This document shows positions 9,027-18,681 of a stretch of DNA of 64,000 nt, piece after piece. Under the pieces are notes generated by a model. It had not been told where the DNA came from. It saw only the letters and a program-made list of their open reading frames with translations, and searched no databases. The stretch spans positions 186,001-250,000 of the forward strand of contig JACPIT010000001.1 of the NCBI GenBank assembly GCA_016187945.1, read 5' to 3'. The position numbers were made by a program, and so were the translations under genes. Each line of letters opens with the position of its first letter. Position 1 is the stretch's first letter. This stretch comes from Opitutia bacterium (GTDB taxonomy: Bacteria; Verrucomicrobiota; Verrucomicrobiia; Opitutales; Opitutaceae).

Positions 9027-9134
9027 GTTTCACCCGCAGAGCGAAGCACGCGACGCGGCGTGGTAGCGGAATGCGTGAGAATTTCGCCGCTGCCGAGGCG
9101 CGAAAACCTCACGGTTTCCGCTACGCCGTGAAAT
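9027..9134 (-). repeat. 108-bp dispersed element, copy 1 (inverted)
   Basis: The sequence is closely matched by the reverse complement of 54395-54502, both 108 bp. Its ends are themselves inverted (TTTCACCCG and CGCCGTGAAA), so it can fold as a long hairpin. It sits in the 315-bp xerC-regulator spacer. Confidence 0.75.
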
Positions 9135-9273
9135 GTCCGCGTTGGGACGGGACTCCCGCGTTCACTGCAGAACGTCCCCGCCGCCGCGCGAATGGCCGTG
9201 GCGCCGCCTCTTGGGTTTCCCGGACGAAAAGTGACTCATCTGAGCTATCTAGCGCGCAGGAATACTCCTTATT

Positions 9274-9301
9274 TTGTCGGCCTAACTCACTATTTTATAG
9301 A
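9274..9301 (+). promoter_or_regulatory. Candidate sigma-70 promoter for the 9.3-12.0 kb signalling operon
   Basis: An unusually AT-rich patch lies just upstream of the response regulator. TTGTCG (9274-9279) and TATAGA (9296-9301) are spaced by 16 bases, each matching the consensus at four of six positions. The ATG follows 33 bases later. An imperfect palindrome with arms CACTA and TAGTG spans the -10 region and could be an operator. Confidence 0.4.
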
Positions 9302-9334
9302 TAATTAGTGCTGTTTTAGCAGAAGTGCGGGCGG

Positions 9335-10030
9335 ATGATACGCCCCTCCGATAAAGCTGCGAAGGTCTGCCGCGTTTTGATCGTCGAAGACCATACGATG
9401 CTGAGCCAGTTGTTTGCCGAAGTGGTTAACTCGCTGCCCGGTTTCGTGGTGGTCGGCCGATCCTTCGGCGAGGCCGACGCGCTGAGACTCTGCGAGCAAC
9501 ACAACCCGGACGTGCTGATCCTCGACCTCGTGCTCGCCGACGCCTCGGGGCTCTCGTTGATGAGAAAAATCCGGGCGAAGGGCCCGCTGCCGAAGGTGCT
9601 CGTGTGCTCCGGCAATCTGACGCCGGAAATCGTGCGCGAGGCGCTGGAGATCGGCGCGGTCGGCCTCGTCGACAAAACGGCGCGTCTCGAGGAGTTCCGC
9701 TCCGCCGTGTTTGCCGTCGCGGAAGGGCGCACCTATTTCGGCTCGGAGGTCGCGACCATGCTCAAAGGCCTGGTGATCGAACAGCCCGCGCCGGATCTTC
9801 CGCGCCCGCGTCCGTTGACACGCCGGGAGCAAACCGTGTTGAGCTACGTCGTCCAAGGGCTGACCTCGCGCGAGATCGCGAAGGCGCTAGGCGTCAGCTT
9901 CTACACCGTGGCCAACCACCGCAGTCGCCTGCTGCGGAAATTCGGCCTGCACCGCGCCACCCAGCTTCCGCTCTACGCGACGCGGCGAAACCTCCTGCCG
10001 CGATCTGCGGCCGTCCCTCCGAAAGAATGA
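9335..10030 (+). CDS. NarL/FixJ-type response regulator
   Basis: The protein has 231 residues: an N-terminal receiver (about 12-130) with phosphoacceptor Asp64 in LILDLVLAD and switch lysine in GLVDKTA, followed by a LuxR-type helix-turn-helix (about 160-220: LTRREQTVLSYVVQGLTSREIAKAL, with SFYTVANHRSRLLRKFG). It should bind DNA when phosphorylated. The next gene overlaps its stop by ATGA and encodes a kinase, its likely partner. An AT-rich region with a candidate promoter precedes it. Confidence 0.9.
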   Translation: MIRPSDKAAKVCRVLIVEDHTMLSQLFAEVVNSLPGFVVVGRSFGEADALRLCEQHNPDVLILDLVLADASGLSLMRKIRAKGPLPKVLVCSGNLTPEIVREALEIGAVGLVDKTARLEEFRSAVFAVAEGRTYFGSEVATMLKGLVIEQPAPDLPRPRPLTRREQTVLSYVVQGLTSREIAKALGVSFYTVANHRSRLLRKFGLHRATQLPLYATRRNLLPRSAAVPPKE

Positions 10031-10845
10031 GTCGCATGCCACCCGATTCCGCCACCGCATCGTCCACTCTCAAGCCGGCCGCCGGCTCCGGTCGCTTCTC
10101 GGCGCTGCAAGGCGCCGCCAGCATCGCGCCGGAGCGGCTGCGCGAATTGCAGCGTCTCGTCGCGCAAGGCGAACTCGCGGCGTCGGCCGTGCACGAGATC
10201 AGCAATCTCATCACGCTCGTGCTGCTGAACGCCGGGTTGCTGCGCCAGAAGCACGGCCAGGAACCGGAGATCGCCCGCTACGTCGATCCGATGCTGCATG
10301 CCTGCGACGCCGCGAGTTCGCTCTGCGGCCAGTTGCGCAACTTGTCGCGCCCGCCCGAGGCCCAGCCGCGCGAGTTCGACCTCGTCGCGCGGGTGCAAGA
10401 CACGCTCCGCCTGCTGCAACAAGTCCTCGCGCGCGAACTGGTCTGCGCCCTGCCGTCGCTCCCGCTGCCGGTGTTCGCCGATCCGGCGCACATCGACCAA
10501 ATCCTCATCAACCTCGTGCTGAATGCGCGCGACGCCACCACCGAGGACGGCCGGATTGTCGTCCGCGTCGGAGCGGTGGGCGAGGCCGCTCCGCATCGCC
10601 AACCGCGGTTTCTCGAAGTCGAGGACAACGGCCGCGGCATGGACGCGAACACCCAGCGCCAGCTCTTCCGTCTCTTCTTCACGACGAAACCGGCCGGTCG
10701 CGGCTCCGGCATCGGCCTGGCGACGGTGCAATATCTCACCGAGCAGTCCCGCGGCACGATCGAACTCGACAGCGCGGTGGGCCGCGGGACGCGCCTGCGC
10801 ATCGTGTTCCCGCCGCCCGAAGTGCCGCATGCCGCCCCGACATGA
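10027..10845 (+). CDS. Soluble sensor histidine kinase
   Basis: The 272-residue protein has no membrane segment. A HisKA-like helix carries the phosphorylatable His56 in ASAVHEISNLITL. The C-terminal HATPase has the N box (NLVLNARDA), G1 (DNGRGMD), F box and G2 (GSGIGLATV). The H-box is of the HEISNL type seen in NtrB-like kinases. There is no sensory domain beyond the N-terminal 40 residues, so input probably comes from a partner. It overlaps both neighbours as ATGA, making a regulator-kinase-hybrid operon. Confidence 0.88.
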   Translation: MSRMPPDSATASSTLKPAAGSGRFSALQGAASIAPERLRELQRLVAQGELAASAVHEISNLITLVLLNAGLLRQKHGQEPEIARYVDPMLHACDAASSLCGQLRNLSRPPEAQPREFDLVARVQDTLRLLQQVLARELVCALPSLPLPVFADPAHIDQILINLVLNARDATTEDGRIVVRVGAVGEAAPHRQPRFLEVEDNGRGMDANTQRQLFRLFFTTKPAGRGSGIGLATVQYLTEQSRGTIELDSAVGRGTRLRIVFPPPEVPHAAPT

Positions 10846-12020
10846 ACGCGTCCGCTTTCAACTTCCCCGCGCGATCACACGAAGAGCCGGCGATGATCGC
10901 GCCGCAACCCACCCGGATGTCGCTCATCCAGATCGTCGAAGACGATCTCCCGCTCGCCGCCACGCTCGCGGCCGGACTCGAGTCGCGCGGCTACCGCGCC
11001 GTGTGCTCCGCCAACGCCGCCGACGCGATGGAGCAGGCGCGCCGACAGCGGCCCGATCTTTTGCTCTGCGACATCAACATGCCGCGGCGAAACGGGCACC
11101 AGCTCCTGCGCGATTTCCGCGCCGATCCCGCGCTCGCCGATTGCCAGATCGTCCTCATGACCGGCAATGCGATGCACGCGCAGCCCCGCGCGGGGATGGA
11201 CCTCGGCGCCGACGATTTTCTCCTGAAACCCTTCACGCTCGACACGCTGGCGAACTGCGTCGCCGCACGCCTGGAGCGCGCCGGACACCAACGCCGCGCC
11301 GAGGAAAGGCTGCTGCGCGAGCTGCGCGCGAGTCTCGGCGAAACCCTGCCGCACGAACTGTTCACGCCGCTGGGCGGCATCATCGGATTTTCCGAAATGC
11401 TCGCGGAAGAATCGCGGACGAAAAACCAGGACGACGCGCACTCGGCCGCCCACCACATTCTCCGCTCGGGCGAGCGCCTCCACCGCACGCTGCGCAATTA
11501 CCTCGCCGTGCTCGGACTCGGCGCCGGCGACTCGAACAGTTCCGTGGAAACGCTCGCGGCCGCCTCGGTCGGGCAGGTGATCGCTCGCGGCGTGCGCACG
11601 GCCGCCGTGCGCCGCGAACGCACGGCCGACGTCGTGCTCGAACTATCCCCCGCGCCGCTGCGAGCGACCCCGGACGATCTCACCGTGATCGTCGACGAAC
11701 TCACGGACAACGCGCTGAAATTTTCCCCGCGCGGCAGCCCGGTGCGCGTGAACGTCGCCGAAGATGCGGGCCGCTTGACGCTGACCTTCATCGACCGCGG
11801 CCGCGGCCTGACCGCTTCCCAGATACAGGCGATCGGGATGTTCCGGCAGTTCGACCGACGCAAGTTCGAGCAACAGGGACTCGGCCTCGGGCTCGCGGTC
11901 GTCCGGCAGGCCCTTCACCGCCTCGACGGCGAACTGAAATTCGCCAGTGCCGTGGGCGAGGGCACGACCGTGCAAGTCCACCTGCCGATCCACCGCCCGC
12001 CGGCCGAGGACGGCCGCTAG
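10842..12020 (+). CDS. Hybrid protein: receiver followed by histidine kinase
   Basis: The protein has 392 residues. A receiver (about 27-145) has Asp77 in LLLCDINMP and a lysine in FLLKPF. A kinase module follows, with His171 in LPHELFTPLGGIIGFSEML and a HATPase domain (ELTDNALKFSPRG, DRGRGL, QGLGLGLAV). The HisKA motif reads HELFTP instead of the usual HELRTP. Receiver-first kinases usually work as intermediates in phosphorelays. It is the last gene of the operon that begins at 9335. Confidence 0.87.
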   Translation: MNASAFNFPARSHEEPAMIAPQPTRMSLIQIVEDDLPLAATLAAGLESRGYRAVCSANAADAMEQARRQRPDLLLCDINMPRRNGHQLLRDFRADPALADCQIVLMTGNAMHAQPRAGMDLGADDFLLKPFTLDTLANCVAARLERAGHQRRAEERLLRELRASLGETLPHELFTPLGGIIGFSEMLAEESRTKNQDDAHSAAHHILRSGERLHRTLRNYLAVLGLGAGDSNSSVETLAAASVGQVIARGVRTAAVRRERTADVVLELSPAPLRATPDDLTVIVDELTDNALKFSPRGSPVRVNVAEDAGRLTLTFIDRGRGLTASQIQAIGMFRQFDRRKFEQQGLGLGLAVVRQALHRLDGELKFASAVGEGTTVQVHLPIHRPPAEDGR

Positions 12021-12073
12021 AGCCCGCCTCGTGTCGTCAGGACAGGCTGCCTGGACGGTGCCGCCAGCGTGCG

Positions 12074-12928
12074 TTACTGCCGGTCCGCGGGGCCGGCGAG
12101 GCGGATGCCGCGCGGCTCGATCACGATGCGGCGATCGCGATAGAGCGCGCCGATGGCTTGCTTGAACGCTTTTTTGCTCACGCCGAACGCATCGCGGATT
12201 TCTTCGGGAATGCTGTTGTCGCCGTAAGGCAGACTGCCGCCTTTCGCTTCGAGTGCGGCGAGGATTTGGTCCGTGAGCGCGGCGATGCGCCGATAGCCGG
12301 CTTTGCCGAGCGCGAGGTCGAGTTTGCCGTCGGGCCGGATCGCGCGGATGTAGCCTTCGACCAACTCGCCGATCGCGAGGGTGCGCCCGCCGAGGTCCGT
12401 GTGATAGAGCAGGCCGGTGTGCGCGTTGTTCACGACCATGTTGTAGCCGATCGGGCTGCGGCTCGCGACCAGCAGGCGGACCGATTCGCCTTCGTGGTAG
12501 GGCGCGGGTGTCTTGTTCAGGAAGCGGTTGAAGCGCGCGGTGGCGATCAGGCGGTCCGTGTGCGGATCGACCATCACGCGCACGACGATTTTGTCGCCTG
12601 GCTGCACCGGGCCGGACATCTCGCGAATCGGCAGCAGAAGGTCTTTCTCCAGGCCCCAGTCGAGAAACACGCCGATGCGCGGCGTCAGGCTCACGACGCG
12701 CAGCGCGGCGCACTCGTCGGCGTAGGCGAGGGGTTTCTCGGTCGTCGCGACGAGCCGGTCCTCGGTGTCGCGGTAGATCATCACGTCGATCTGATCGCCG
12801 GGTGTCGTGCCGGCCGGGATGTAGCGGCTCGGCAGGAGAATTTCGCCGTGACTGCCACCGTCGAGGTAGTAGCCGGGCGTCGCGAAACGCACGATGCGGA
12901 GCCGGTTGAGTTTGCCGAGGAGAGCCAT
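12074..12928 (-). CDS. CvfB/YitL-family S1-like RNA-binding protein
   Basis: The protein has 284 residues from the ATG at 12928. Repeated S1-like OB folds are visible, for example PRIGVFLDWGLEKDLLLP and then a second S1-like unit (YNMVVNNAHTGLLYHTDL). The C-terminal winged helix (SIPEEIRDAFGVSKKAFKQAIGALYRDRRI) with the final EPRGIRL is diagnostic of CvfB (conserved virulence factor B, YitL). Members bind RNA and affect gene expression in Firmicutes; the role here is unknown. It stands alone between two convergent transcription units. Confidence 0.85.
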   Translation of the reverse strand: MALLGKLNRLRIVRFATPGYYLDGGSHGEILLPSRYIPAGTTPGDQIDVMIYRDTEDRLVATTEKPLAYADECAALRVVSLTPRIGVFLDWGLEKDLLLPIREMSGPVQPGDKIVVRVMVDPHTDRLIATARFNRFLNKTPAPYHEGESVRLLVASRSPIGYNMVVNNAHTGLLYHTDLGGRTLAIGELVEGYIRAIRPDGKLDLALGKAGYRRIAALTDQILAALEAKGGSLPYGDNSIPEEIRDAFGVSKKAFKQAIGALYRDRRIVIEPRGIRLAGPADRQ

Positions 12929-12987
12929 GAAGCGGCGACCGTGAATGGTTTTCCCGGGAATAGGGAGCGAATTTCGCGCGGGATCGA

Positions 12988-13068
12988 GTCGTCTGGCGTA
13001 GCGGGGCCGTGAGGCTTTCGCGAGGCGCGGATGGCGAAATTCTAACAAATTCCGCCACGACGCCGCCG
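12988..13068 (+). repeat. Degenerate third copy of the 108-bp element
   Basis: The segment GGCGTAGCGGGGCCGTGAGG, then a GGCGAAATTCT block, then ATTCCGCCACGACG, parallels 54402-54475 in order and spacing but with many changes. The right end is eroded. Confidence 0.6.
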
Positions 13069-13114
13069 GAACCCTGTGTCCCGCGCGCAAGAAATGCCGA
13101 CTGCGCGACCGCCG

Positions 13115-15400
13115 CTACTTCAGCGGCAGGCGGCGGGCGACGCTGTTGCCGGATTTGTCGTAGAGCGTGATCTCGACCGAGGTCGCGCCGGAGGCTTTGG
13201 CGTCGAGGAACTCGGCGACAAAGGTCTCGCGACGGCTGTCGAGGATGCCGTCGGCCGGTTGTTCGAGCGTGGCGCGCGCGCCGTTGTTGAGCACGAACTC
13301 GGCGCCTTCGAGCAGGCTGAGCGCGTCTCGGCCTTCGATGCTAACGCGCCAGGCGCCGGCGACGTGTTCGACATTGGCGTCGAGGATTTCGGGCGGCGTG
13401 CGGTCGACCGTGAGGTAGTCGGTTTCGAAGGTGTAGCTGAGGCGTTGCGCCTCGGGGCGCGGGGCTTCCTCGCGGGCGATCAGCCGCGAGCGATAGCGAC
13501 CTTCGGGCAGATGGCCGATGTCGAATTGCACGTAGGAATCCGGCGTGTCGATTGCGAGGTCGGTCCACTCGTCCTTGCCTTCGGGACTGATCGAGAAGGT
13601 CGCGGCGACGTTGTCGTCGTCGGCGTCGGTGAGCGTCCAGTAAACGATCTGCGCGCCGGGCGCGGGGACGACCGGGCTGTTGAGCAGGCCGCCTTTGCGT
13701 TTGCCGCTGCCAACGTCGTCCTTGCCGTCGCGCTGGCTCGGGAAGAGGAGCTGGCCGAGCGTCATGCTCGGGTTGACGGCGCCGGTCTCGGGCACGGGCA
13801 CGAGGCCGAGGTTGGCGGGGAAGATGCGGAAGTCGGTGAGCTGCGGGCGGCGATTCTGCGGGAGGTAGAACAAAGTCGCTTTGTCGATCGATGGCTCGGC
13901 GCCGAGCTTGAACTGCCACGTCACGCGGAGCTGCACGTAGCGGCCGCGCAAGCCGGGCGCAAACCAGCCGCCGTCGGTGAGTTTCAGATCGGTCCACGGA
14001 CCCCAGCCTTCGAGTTCGTCGCTGCCGAAACTCGTGCGCAGCGCGACGCGCACGCGGTCCGCGGCGGCGTCGTCGAGGCGCGAGAGGCGGAGTTGGCCGA
14101 GGTCGGCGGCGACGCCGAGGTCGAGCTTGCGCGTCTCGAGCGAGCGGTCGACCGATTCGGCGAAGTTGAGCTGCGAGAGACCGCCGGCGTTGTTGCGGAG
14201 CAGATGAAACGTGCCGCTGGCGCCGGCGTGGCTCGGGAGAATCGCGTTCACTTGCGCGGAAGCGACGGCGCCGAGGTTGAGGCTGCGGCGTTCGCCGGGG
14301 GAGTAAGCGACGATTTCGCCCTGCTCGCCGCCGCTGATGAGCACCCAGCGGACGTTCGCGTCGTCGCGCCACGCGAGGCGGTAGAACGCGGTGTTCGGGC
14401 GCGAGACGACGGTTTCGGGGAGCGCGTCGGTGGGGAAATAAACGAGCTGTGCGCGGCCGGTGAATTTTTCGGTGCGCGCGGGATCGTTGTCGTTCGCCTC
14501 GTCGGGCTTCGCCGCGGCGGCGGGCGGCGTGCCGGGCGTGCGATTCACGCGCGCTTCGCCCGTGGTGCCGGAGAGCGTGACGGCGGCGTAGAACGCGCCG
14601 TCGCGATCGGCGAGGAGGTCGGTCACCTCTGCGTCGCGATTTTCGAGGAGCAGCAGCGGCGCTCCGCCGGCGGCGGGGAACGCGTAGACGTTGCCCTTCG
14701 GCGAGGAGCCGGCGATGACGCGGCCGTCGGCGAGCGGGAGGAGACGGCGGACGTTGCGGTCGCGAATCTCGCCGAAGAGCGTCAGGCCGTGTTTCGCGAG
14801 GTCGGCGGGCGCGGTGAGCTTGGTTTTCGCTTCGCCGGCGGCGGCGAATTTCTCGAGGTCGACACGATAGACGCGGCCGGGATTGCCGGTGGCGACGAGA
14901 GCGGTCGGCGTTTTTCCCGGGAGCTTCACGATGTCGAAAACCGAATCGGCGGGCAGCACGGCGGAGGCGACGACTTTGCCGCCGCGCACGAGTGACAGCG
15001 TGCCTTGGGGCGACGTGCCGGCGAGGAACGCATCGCCGTCGAGCGCGCAGAGGGCGAAGACGTGCGTCGCGTCGAGGTCGGCGGCGAGCTCGGGTTTGAA
15101 GTCGGTGCGCACGTCGGTGTTCACGCGAAAGATTTTTCCCTCGGGGCCCGTGCCGACGAGCCAGGCCTTGTCGTCGCCGGCGCGCACGAACGTCCAGAGC
15201 AGGTCCGCCGGGATCGCGCCGGGCAGATCGCGAAGCGTCGGTCCGACGAGCAGGCGGCCGTCGGAGCGGACGGCGAGCGCCTTCAGGTTGCGGCTCGGGA
15301 CTTCGCGGTAGAAATCGATCTCGAGCGATTTCGAGAGCGGGTCGGCGGAGAGCGTGGCGGCGGCGGCGAGAGCGAGCGCGAAAACGGTGAAGAGGCGCAT
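13115..15400 (-). CDS. Large secreted protein, probable beta-propeller with C-terminal Ig-like part
   Basis: The protein has 761 residues with a signal peptide (MRLFTVFALALAAAATLSA). The N-terminal 300 residues contain repeated short units of the type DGRLLVG, GPEGKIFRV, SPQGTLSLV and SPKGNVYAF, suggesting propeller blades. The centre resembles a carbohydrate- or protein-binding beta-sandwich, and the last 250 residues have PPEILDANVEH and ITLYDKSGN, resembling Ig-like folds. No catalytic motif was found. It lies directly downstream of the S55-like protein gene on the same strand, separated by a GTAG repeat pair. Function unknown. Confidence 0.75.
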   Translation of the reverse strand: MRLFTVFALALAAAATLSADPLSKSLEIDFYREVPSRNLKALAVRSDGRLLVGPTLRDLPGAIPADLLWTFVRAGDDKAWLVGTGPEGKIFRVNTDVRTDFKPELAADLDATHVFALCALDGDAFLAGTSPQGTLSLVRGGKVVASAVLPADSVFDIVKLPGKTPTALVATGNPGRVYRVDLEKFAAAGEAKTKLTAPADLAKHGLTLFGEIRDRNVRRLLPLADGRVIAGSSPKGNVYAFPAAGGAPLLLLENRDAEVTDLLADRDGAFYAAVTLSGTTGEARVNRTPGTPPAAAAKPDEANDNDPARTEKFTGRAQLVYFPTDALPETVVSRPNTAFYRLAWRDDANVRWVLISGGEQGEIVAYSPGERRSLNLGAVASAQVNAILPSHAGASGTFHLLRNNAGGLSQLNFAESVDRSLETRKLDLGVAADLGQLRLSRLDDAAADRVRVALRTSFGSDELEGWGPWTDLKLTDGGWFAPGLRGRYVQLRVTWQFKLGAEPSIDKATLFYLPQNRRPQLTDFRIFPANLGLVPVPETGAVNPSMTLGQLLFPSQRDGKDDVGSGKRKGGLLNSPVVPAPGAQIVYWTLTDADDDNVAATFSISPEGKDEWTDLAIDTPDSYVQFDIGHLPEGRYRSRLIAREEAPRPEAQRLSYTFETDYLTVDRTPPEILDANVEHVAGAWRVSIEGRDALSLLEGAEFVLNNGARATLEQPADGILDSRRETFVAEFLDAKASGATSVEITLYDKSGNSVARRLPLK

Positions 15401-15407
15401 GGGAAAA

Positions 15408-15470
15408 GTAGCGCCGGTCTCAGACCGGCGGAGCGAATAGCAAACAACGCCGGTCGAAGACCGGCGCTAC
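15408..15470. repeat. Paired GTAG REP (BIME), GCCGGTC class
   Basis: GTAGCGCCGGTCTCAGACCGG faces the inverse CCGGTCGAAGACCGGCGCTAC across an 18-20 bp spacer. The same class occurs at 34609 and at 50003-50153. Confidence 0.8.
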
Positions 15471-15501
15471 GACAGGCAGCGGACGCGGGAACTCATCCAT
15501 T

Positions 15502-17313
15502 TCAATCCGTGATCTTCAACGGACGGCGCGCGTTCGCGCTGAAGAGGCGGCCGGGGAGCAGGTGCGTTTCCCAGAGCGGGACCGCGGCGTCGCGGCGCTG
15601 GTAACGCGAGGCGTCGGCCGAGCGCGCGATGCGCTCGAACGAACTCGGCAGCTCGACGGTCGTCGCGGTGTTGTCGGTGAAGAGGGCGGTGCGTTCGACG
15701 ACGGCGAGGTAGAGCCCGTCGGCGTCGCGCGCGTCGCGGAGCATGCCGAGGTATTCGTCGAAGTTGCGGAGCTGGTTGACGCTCACGGAGCGCGAGCGGC
15801 CGGTGAGTTCGTCGAGCTGGCGGCCGTTGGCGAGGACGACTTCGAGTTCCTTGCCGGTCCAGTCGGCGGGGACGGGAATTTCGACGGTGTCGATCGACTT
15901 GTCGGCTTGGAAACCGCGCCAACTGATCGTGGCCGTGAGCTTTTCGCCGGCGGCGGCGGTGGCGCGGGAGACTTGGAAGAGTTCGACGTAGCCGACGGGC
16001 GTCTCGCTCGTCTCCTCGACGGCGAAGCGGATTTTTTCCGGGAAAGTGCGCTCGTAGGGATTGAAGAGCCACTGCTGGAGATTTTGCGTGAACTCGCCGA
16101 CGCCCTGCGCGAAGCCCTGCGGGCCGGGATAGAGGCGGCTGAACTCGACCGGCTCCCGGCCGGCGTATTCGACGGTGGCGCGAAGGCGGAAGCCGCGCGT
16201 GAGACCGGCCTCGTTGGAGCCGAGCACGGCTTGCGTCAGGCCGGTGGCGGCGATCGCGGGAAGCAGCATTTCGTGCTGAATGACGGAGAAGTGGAGGCTC
16301 TTGCGGTTGAGGCGCGCCGGGAGATCGATTTCGACCGGGACGAGATGCGGCATGCGGCCGACTTCGCCGTAGATCGCGGAAAGGCGGTCTTGGGAAAACG
16401 TGCCGATCACGCGGCCGGTGTTGGCGACTTTGATCGAGTTCAGCGTGCTCGGGAGGATCGTGACGATCTCGGCCTCGGCCATCGGCACTTCGGTGGCGCC
16501 GAGCGTCATGAGCGGGTGACCGAAGGCGAGGACGTGCGCGCCGTCGACGTGCGAGACGGTGCCGCTCGCGGCCATCGTCACGTCGCCGACGGCGAGCGCA
16601 GCCGCGACGACGCCGCCGGGTTTCAACTCCGGCGCGGGCGCGTCCCTCGTCTCGGTGGCGGCGGAGCCGAGATTGCCGCCGAGCGTGTTCGCACTGAGGC
16701 CGAGCGCTTCGAATTGTGGGGCCATCACCTCGGCCACTTGCGGCGCGATGCCGCCGAGCGAGAAGACGGGACGGAAAGGTTGAAAATCGCCGCTGCCGCT
16801 CGCGCGTTGCGCCGGGCGATCGTCGCGCGCGCGCGGGCCGGATTTGACGGGAATCGGCAGCGTCGTCGCAGGCGCGGGCAGGCTCGCGGGGAGCGCGCTG
16901 ACTTCGAGCATGTCGGCGATGGGGGTGAAGCCGGCATAGCGGACGGTCTCGAAGCGTTGGATCTGGTAGGAGAGGACGCCGACGATTTTGCCGTCGATGT
17001 AGAGCGGGCTGCCGCTCATGCCGGCGACGGCGCCCATCGGCTGCACGCGCGGGTCGGTGAGTTCGCAGAGGATGAGGCTCTTGCCGGGGCCGAGCGCGTT
17101 TTGGAGCACGCCGGTGACTTGCACGGCGAACGGCTCCGACTCGGTGCCGCGGAAAACGGTCCAGACTTCGCCCTTCATGCCGGGATGCAGCTCGCTCAGC
17201 GGGAGCACCGGGGCGTTGGCCGGCTGCGCGTGCGCCGCGAGAGCGAGGAGCAACGCGGCGACGACGAGTGCGCAAGCGTCGGCGGCGGTGGCGTGGAGGC
17301 GGAGAAAGCGCAT
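15502..17313 (-). CDS. Secreted SpoIVB/S55 peptidase-like protein
   Basis: The protein has 603 residues with a signal peptide (hydrophobic LVVAALLLALAAHAQ). An N-terminal domain has LHPGMKGEVWTVFRGTE and then VAGMSGSPLYIDGKIVGVLSYQ, which matches the GMSGSP serine motif of the S55 (SpoIVB) peptidases. A conserved GAHVLAFGHPLMTLG lies about 160 residues later and could supply the histidine. Similar proteins are annotated in Acidobacteria and Deltaproteobacteria as S55-domain proteins; protease activity is not shown. It is probably periplasmic or outer-membrane associated. A beta-propeller-like secreted protein is encoded just downstream. Confidence 0.75.
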   Translation of the reverse strand: MRFLRLHATAADACALVVAALLLALAAHAQPANAPVLPLSELHPGMKGEVWTVFRGTESEPFAVQVTGVLQNALGPGKSLILCELTDPRVQPMGAVAGMSGSPLYIDGKIVGVLSYQIQRFETVRYAGFTPIADMLEVSALPASLPAPATTLPIPVKSGPRARDDRPAQRASGSGDFQPFRPVFSLGGIAPQVAEVMAPQFEALGLSANTLGGNLGSAATETRDAPAPELKPGGVVAAALAVGDVTMAASGTVSHVDGAHVLAFGHPLMTLGATEVPMAEAEIVTILPSTLNSIKVANTGRVIGTFSQDRLSAIYGEVGRMPHLVPVEIDLPARLNRKSLHFSVIQHEMLLPAIAATGLTQAVLGSNEAGLTRGFRLRATVEYAGREPVEFSRLYPGPQGFAQGVGEFTQNLQQWLFNPYERTFPEKIRFAVEETSETPVGYVELFQVSRATAAAGEKLTATISWRGFQADKSIDTVEIPVPADWTGKELEVVLANGRQLDELTGRSRSVSVNQLRNFDEYLGMLRDARDADGLYLAVVERTALFTDNTATTVELPSSFERIARSADASRYQRRDAAVPLWETHLLPGRLFSANARRPLKITD

Positions 17314-17348
17314 GTTTGCCCTAAATAACGGCACAGGAGTGCCGTTTC

Positions 17349-18626
17349 TTAGAGCGACGTAAGGGCCTTCGAGATGACTTCGCAAGCCCGCGTAATTGCT
17401 TTTCCTTCGTGCGCGGTGCTGAGGAACCACGATTCGTAGGCGCTGGGCGGCAAATAGACGCCGCCGTCGAGACACGCGTGGAAAAAACGACCGAAAAGTT
17501 TCGCGTCGGACGTCAGTGCCGTCGGCATGTCGCGCACGGGCGTGGGCGTGAAAAACAGGCTGAACATCGAGCCGACTTGCGGCGCTTGCAGCGGGATGCC
17601 TTTCGCGGCGGCGGCGGATTTCGCGGCGTCGACGACCTGGCGGCCGAGCTCGTCGAGGCGCGCGTAGGGGTTCAGCTCGTCGAGCATCTTGAGCGACGCG
17701 ATGCCGGCGGCCATGGCGAGCGGGTTGCCGCTGAGCGTGCCGGCCTGATAGACGGGGCCGAGTGGCGCGAGGTAGTCCATGATCTCGGCGCGTCCGCCGA
17801 AAGCGCCGACGGGCAGACCGCCGCCGATGATTTTGCCGAGCGTCGTGAGGTCGGGCGTGATTTTTTCGAGTTCCTGCACGCCGCCGCGCGCGAGGCGGAA
17901 GCCGGTCATGACTTCGTCGAAGATCAGGACGGTGGCGTGCGCGGCGGTGATTTGGCGGACGAACTGAAGGTAGCCCGCGTCGGGTTTGATGAAGCCGACG
18001 TTGCCGATGTAGGGTTCGAGGATGACGCACGCGATCTGGCCGGAGTTCGCGGCGAAGGCGGCTTGGAGCGCGGCCTGGTCGTTGTAGGGCAGGACGATCG
18101 TCTCGCGCGCGAAGGCGGCAGGGACGCCGGCGCTGTCGGGGTGGCCATGCGTGAGGGCGCCGCTGCCGGCGGCCACGAGCAGCGAGTCGCTGTGGCCGTG
18201 GTAGCAGCCGGCGAATTTGATGATCTTGTCGCGCTTCGTGTAGCCGCGCGCGAGGCGGATGGCGGACATCGTCGCCTCGGTGCCGCTGGAGCACATGCGG
18301 ACTTTCTGGATCGACGGGAAAAATTTCACGATCAGCTCGGCCATCTCGACCTCGAGCGGATTCGGCGTGCCGAACGACGTGCCGCGCTCGAGCGCGTCGG
18401 CGATGGCGGCTTTGATGCGCGGGTGGTTGTGGCCGTGGATCGCCGGGCCCCAGGTGCAGACGAAGTCGATCAACTCGCGTCCGTCGGCCGTGGTGAGCGT
18501 GGCGCCTTGCGCGGAGCGGGTGAAGAACGGCGCGCCGCCGACGGAGCGGAAGGCGCGCACGGGGGAATTCACGCCGCCGGGGATGAGCTGCTTGGCGCGT
18601 TCGAAGAGTTGGTCGGAGGGGGACAT
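17349..18626 (-). CDS. hemL: Glutamate-1-semialdehyde 2,1-aminomutase
   Basis: The protein has 425 residues, the normal HemL length, from the ATG at 18626. Diagnostic motifs are [14 protein letters not shown] at the N-terminus, GGAPFF, the PLP-binding segment [18 protein letters not shown] with its lysine, and [13 protein letters not shown]. The enzyme makes 5-aminolevulinate from glutamate semialdehyde in tetrapyrrole synthesis. It is followed on the same strand by the secreted S55-like gene after 35 bp. The upstream extension of the frame to 18725 is ignored because HemL proteins begin near [10 protein letters not shown]. Confidence 0.95.
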   Translation of the reverse strand: MSPSDQLFERAKQLIPGGVNSPVRAFRSVGGAPFFTRSAQGATLTTADGRELIDFVCTWGPAIHGHNHPRIKAAIADALERGTSFGTPNPLEVEMAELIVKFFPSIQKVRMCSSGTEATMSAIRLARGYTKRDKIIKFAGCYHGHSDSLLVAAGSGALTHGHPDSAGVPAAFARETIVLPYNDQAALQAAFAANSGQIACVILEPYIGNVGFIKPDAGYLQFVRQITAAHATVLIFDEVMTGFRLARGGVQELEKITPDLTTLGKIIGGGLPVGAFGGRAEIMDYLAPLGPVYQAGTLSGNPLAMAAGIASLKMLDELNPYARLDELGRQVVDAAKSAAAAKGIPLQAPQVGSMFSLFFTPTPVRDMPTALTSDAKLFGRFFHACLDGGVYLPPSAYESWFLSTAHEGKAITRACEVISKALTSL

Positions 18627-18649
18627 GCGGGATGGGAAGGCGAGGGGAC

Positions 18650-18678
18650 CACTAATGGACACTGATGAGACACTAATT
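18650..18678 (+). repeat. CACTAAT iterons, left of GxxExxY gene
   Basis: CACTAATGGACACTGATGAG and a further CACTAATT are arrayed directly. Inverted versions lie on the other side of the gene at 19073-19104. Confidence 0.65.
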
Positions 18679-18681
18679 AGG

